Below the pieces are notes generated by a model, which was not told the DNA's origin, did no database searches, and worked only from the letters and a program-made list of their open reading frames with translations. The position numbers and the translations under genes were made by a program. A stretch of 64,000 nucleotides of DNA from Wenjunlia vitaminophila DSM 41686 (GTDB taxonomy: Bacteria; Actinomycetota; Actinomycetes; Streptomycetales; Streptomycetaceae), in contig NZ_KB904724.1 of assembly GCF_000380165.1 (NCBI RefSeq), forward strand, positions 124,257 through 188,256. Direction: 5' to 3'. Of the stretch, positions 62,476 through 64,000 are shown in pieces; within the stretch, counting starts at the first letter, position 1, and every line of letters begins with the position of its first letter.

Positions 62476-62572
62476 CGCCGTGGACCGGTGGTGGACCCCC
62501 CTCTTTCGGGTGATTGCGCCGGCCCGCGTCCGGCCCCGACCAGGACGGCCCCGCCGCACACGCACAGGCGTG

Positions 62573-62608
62573 CCGCAGCCCGGGTGCGGTGGAGCACCCG
62601 GGCTGCGG
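62573..62608. terminator. terminator after fabF
   Basis: CCGCAGCCCGGGTGC (62573-62587) and its exact inverted copy (62594-62608) give a 15-bp stem with a 6-base loop, on the downstream side of the left-reading fabF gene. Confidence 0.8.
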
Positions 62609-62665
62609 TGGGACGTGCGGCCGTGTGTGGCTCAGCGGGCCGTCGTGGCGGCGGGACCGCCCGCC

Positions 62666-63922
62666 CTACCGGCGGAACGCGAGGACGACGTTGGCGCCGC
62701 CGAACCCGAACGAGTCGTTCAGGGCGGCGACGGTGCCCTCCGGCAACGGCCGGGGCTTGTCCACGATGATGTCCGCCTTGATCTCCTCGTCGAGGACGTC
62801 GACGTTGATGGTGGGCGGTGCCGTCCGGTGGTACAGCGCGAGCACCGTGGCCACCGTCTCCAGACCCCCGGCGCCGCCGAGCAGGTGACCGGTCATCGAC
62901 TTGGTCGAGGAGATGGCCATGTGGTCCAGGTCGTCCCCGAAGACCCGGCGCAGCGCGTTGATCTCGGCGGAGTCGCCCTGCGGGGTCGAGGTCGCGTGGG
63001 CGTTGATGTACGCCACCTCCGCGGGCTTCAGGTCGCTGGTGTCCAGGAGGTTCTGCAGGGCGGCGGCGATCCCGCGGCCGTTCGGCTCCGGCTGGGCGAT
63101 GTGGTGGCTGTCCGCGGAGAGGCCCTGGCCGACCATCTCGCAGTACACGCGCGCCCCGCGCGCCGCGGCGTGCTCGGCCGACTCCAGCACGACCACGCCC
63201 GAGCCCTCACCGAGCACGAAGCCGTCCCGGCCCTTGTCGAAGGGCCGGGAGACCCTGGTCGGGTCATCGGTGTTCTTGGACAGCGCCATCATGTTGGCGA
63301 ACGCGGCGACCGGCAGTGGGTGGATCGCGGCCTCAGTGCCGCCGGCCACCACCACGTCGGCCCGGCCGGTGCGGATCATCTCCGAGGCGTAGCCGATCGC
63401 CTCCCCACCGGAGGCGCAGGCGCTGACGGGGGTGTGCACCCCGGCCTGGGCGTTGACCTCGAGCCCCACGTTGGCCGCGGAGCCGTTCGGCATCAGCATC
63501 GGCACGGTGTGCGGGGACACCTTGCGGAAGCCCCGCTCGCGCAGGATGTCGTACTGCTCGAGGAGCGTGGTCACCCCGCCGATCCCGGAGGCGATCACGG
63601 CACCGAGGCGCCCCGGTGCGACCTGGGTCCCGTCGGCGGGGCCGGTGAACCCGGCGTCCGCCCACGCCTCCTTGGCGGCGATCAGGGCGAACTGGGCCGA
63701 GCGGTCCAGCTTGCGCGCCTGGGGGCGGGGGAGAACCGTGAGGGGCTCCACGGCCACCTGCGCGGCGATGCGCACCGGTAGGTCCGCGGCCCACTCGTGC
63801 TCCAGGAGGGACACCCCGGAGCGGCCCGTGAGCAGGCCGTCCCAGGTCGATGCGGCGTCGCCACCCAGGGGCGTGGTGGCACCGATACCGGTGACGACCA
63901 CGGTGCGGTTGGTCGCGTTCAC
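62666..63922 (-). CDS. fabF: core beta-ketoacyl-ACP synthase II, FabF
   Basis: 418 aa from GTG (NATNRTVVVTGIGATTPLGG); an ATG 15 bases upstream is possible. The catalytic Cys lies in SACASGGEA, with NAHATSTPQ and TGHLLGGAGG supplying the two histidines. Its sequence and its DUF3145 neighbour match the primary Streptomyces fatty-acid locus, whose acpP should follow outside the window. It is separate from the pathway KASII at 38155-39399. Confidence 0.95.
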   Translation of the reverse strand: MNATNRTVVVTGIGATTPLGGDAASTWDGLLTGRSGVSLLEHEWAADLPVRIAAQVAVEPLTVLPRPQARKLDRSAQFALIAAKEAWADAGFTGPADGTQVAPGRLGAVIASGIGGVTTLLEQYDILRERGFRKVSPHTVPMLMPNGSAANVGLEVNAQAGVHTPVSACASGGEAIGYASEMIRTGRADVVVAGGTEAAIHPLPVAAFANMMALSKNTDDPTRVSRPFDKGRDGFVLGEGSGVVVLESAEHAAARGARVYCEMVGQGLSADSHHIAQPEPNGRGIAAALQNLLDTSDLKPAEVAYINAHATSTPQGDSAEINALRRVFGDDLDHMAISSTKSMTGHLLGGAGGLETVATVLALYHRTAPPTINVDVLDEEIKADIIVDKPRPLPEGTVAALNDSFGFGGANVVLAFRR

Positions 63923-64000
63923 AGGGCAAGTCTCCACGTGGTTGGTGCGGACGGCGTGCTGCCGGGGAGGGACACGACAGCGCGCGCCGCCCGGACGAGG

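Noticed and set aside
1-64000. CRISPR array, rRNA genes, replication origin
   Set aside because: No regularly spaced repeats, rRNA signatures or DnaA-box clusters were seen.

Overview
The window is very GC-rich, Streptomyces-type actinobacterial DNA. Supporting traits are GTG/TTG starts, many 1-4 base stop/start overlaps, a SARP regulator, paired XRE/DUF397 genes, a rare TTA leucine codon in an exporter gene, and a right edge carrying the core fatty-acid gene fabF beside a convergent DUF3145 gene.

Region A (1-18.3 kb) is a biosynthetic cluster centred on serine and seryl-tRNA synthetase chemistry. A left-going arm encodes an ATP-grasp ligase, an MFS exporter and a HAD phosphatase-like protein. 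A tightly coupled right-going arm encodes an adenylation-carrier protein, two radical-SAM enzymes, a deoxynucleoside-kinase-like enzyme, an unrecognised 463-aa protein, a carbamoyltransferase, a methyltransferase, a PLP enzyme of the ACC-deaminase/D-cysteine-desulfhydrase fold, a caspase-fold-like protein with a zinc ribbon, a second-type seryl-tRNA synthetase and an SHMT-type transaldolase. This set resembles the thionucleoside (SB-217452) half of albomycin biosynthesis without siderophore genes.

Region B (18.4-24 kb) is a flank: an FAD oxidase, a threonine-dehydratase-like gene, small proteins, a lipoprotein and a patch of gene debris (histidine-phosphatase and Tn3-transposase remnants, a 62-bp direct repeat). 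It ends in a 92-nt tRNA-Ser-like RNA gene (23975-24066). This RNA has a perfect acceptor stem, T-arm and class II variable arm, but its anticodon arm closes into a GCAA-capped hairpin, so no normal anticodon is seen.

Region C (24.1-about 60.6 kb) is an azoxy-type cluster on a fatty-acid chassis. It has counterparts of valanimycin VlmJ (kinase), VlmK (MmgE/PrpD lyase), VlmB (diiron), VlmO (membrane protein), VlmH (acyl-CoA-dehydrogenase-fold amine N-hydroxylase) and VlmA (seryl transferase), combined with KASIII, KASII, ACP, a desaturase, an aldehyde dehydrogenase and an aminotransferase. The inferred route is fatty chain, aldehyde, amine, hydroxylamine, O-seryl hydroxylamine (from seryl-tRNA), hydrazine, azoxy, then phosphorylation and elimination. 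A SARP, a TetR/MFS pair with a shared operator motif, an SGNH hydrolase with a triad-less paralogue, a P450, a molybdopterin oxidoreductase and a zinc-free MDR reductase complete it. An apparently unrelated block (28-38 kb: stress protein, two-component system, ABC transporter, XRE/DUF397 set) splits the cluster.

Region D (60.6-64 kb) returns to chromosomal genes (SGNH lipoprotein, DUF3145, fabF). The most notable proposal is that the tRNA-Ser-like RNA is a dedicated seryl carrier for the azoxy pathway, possibly charged by the cluster-A SerRS. This is inference from sequence and position, not shown directly.
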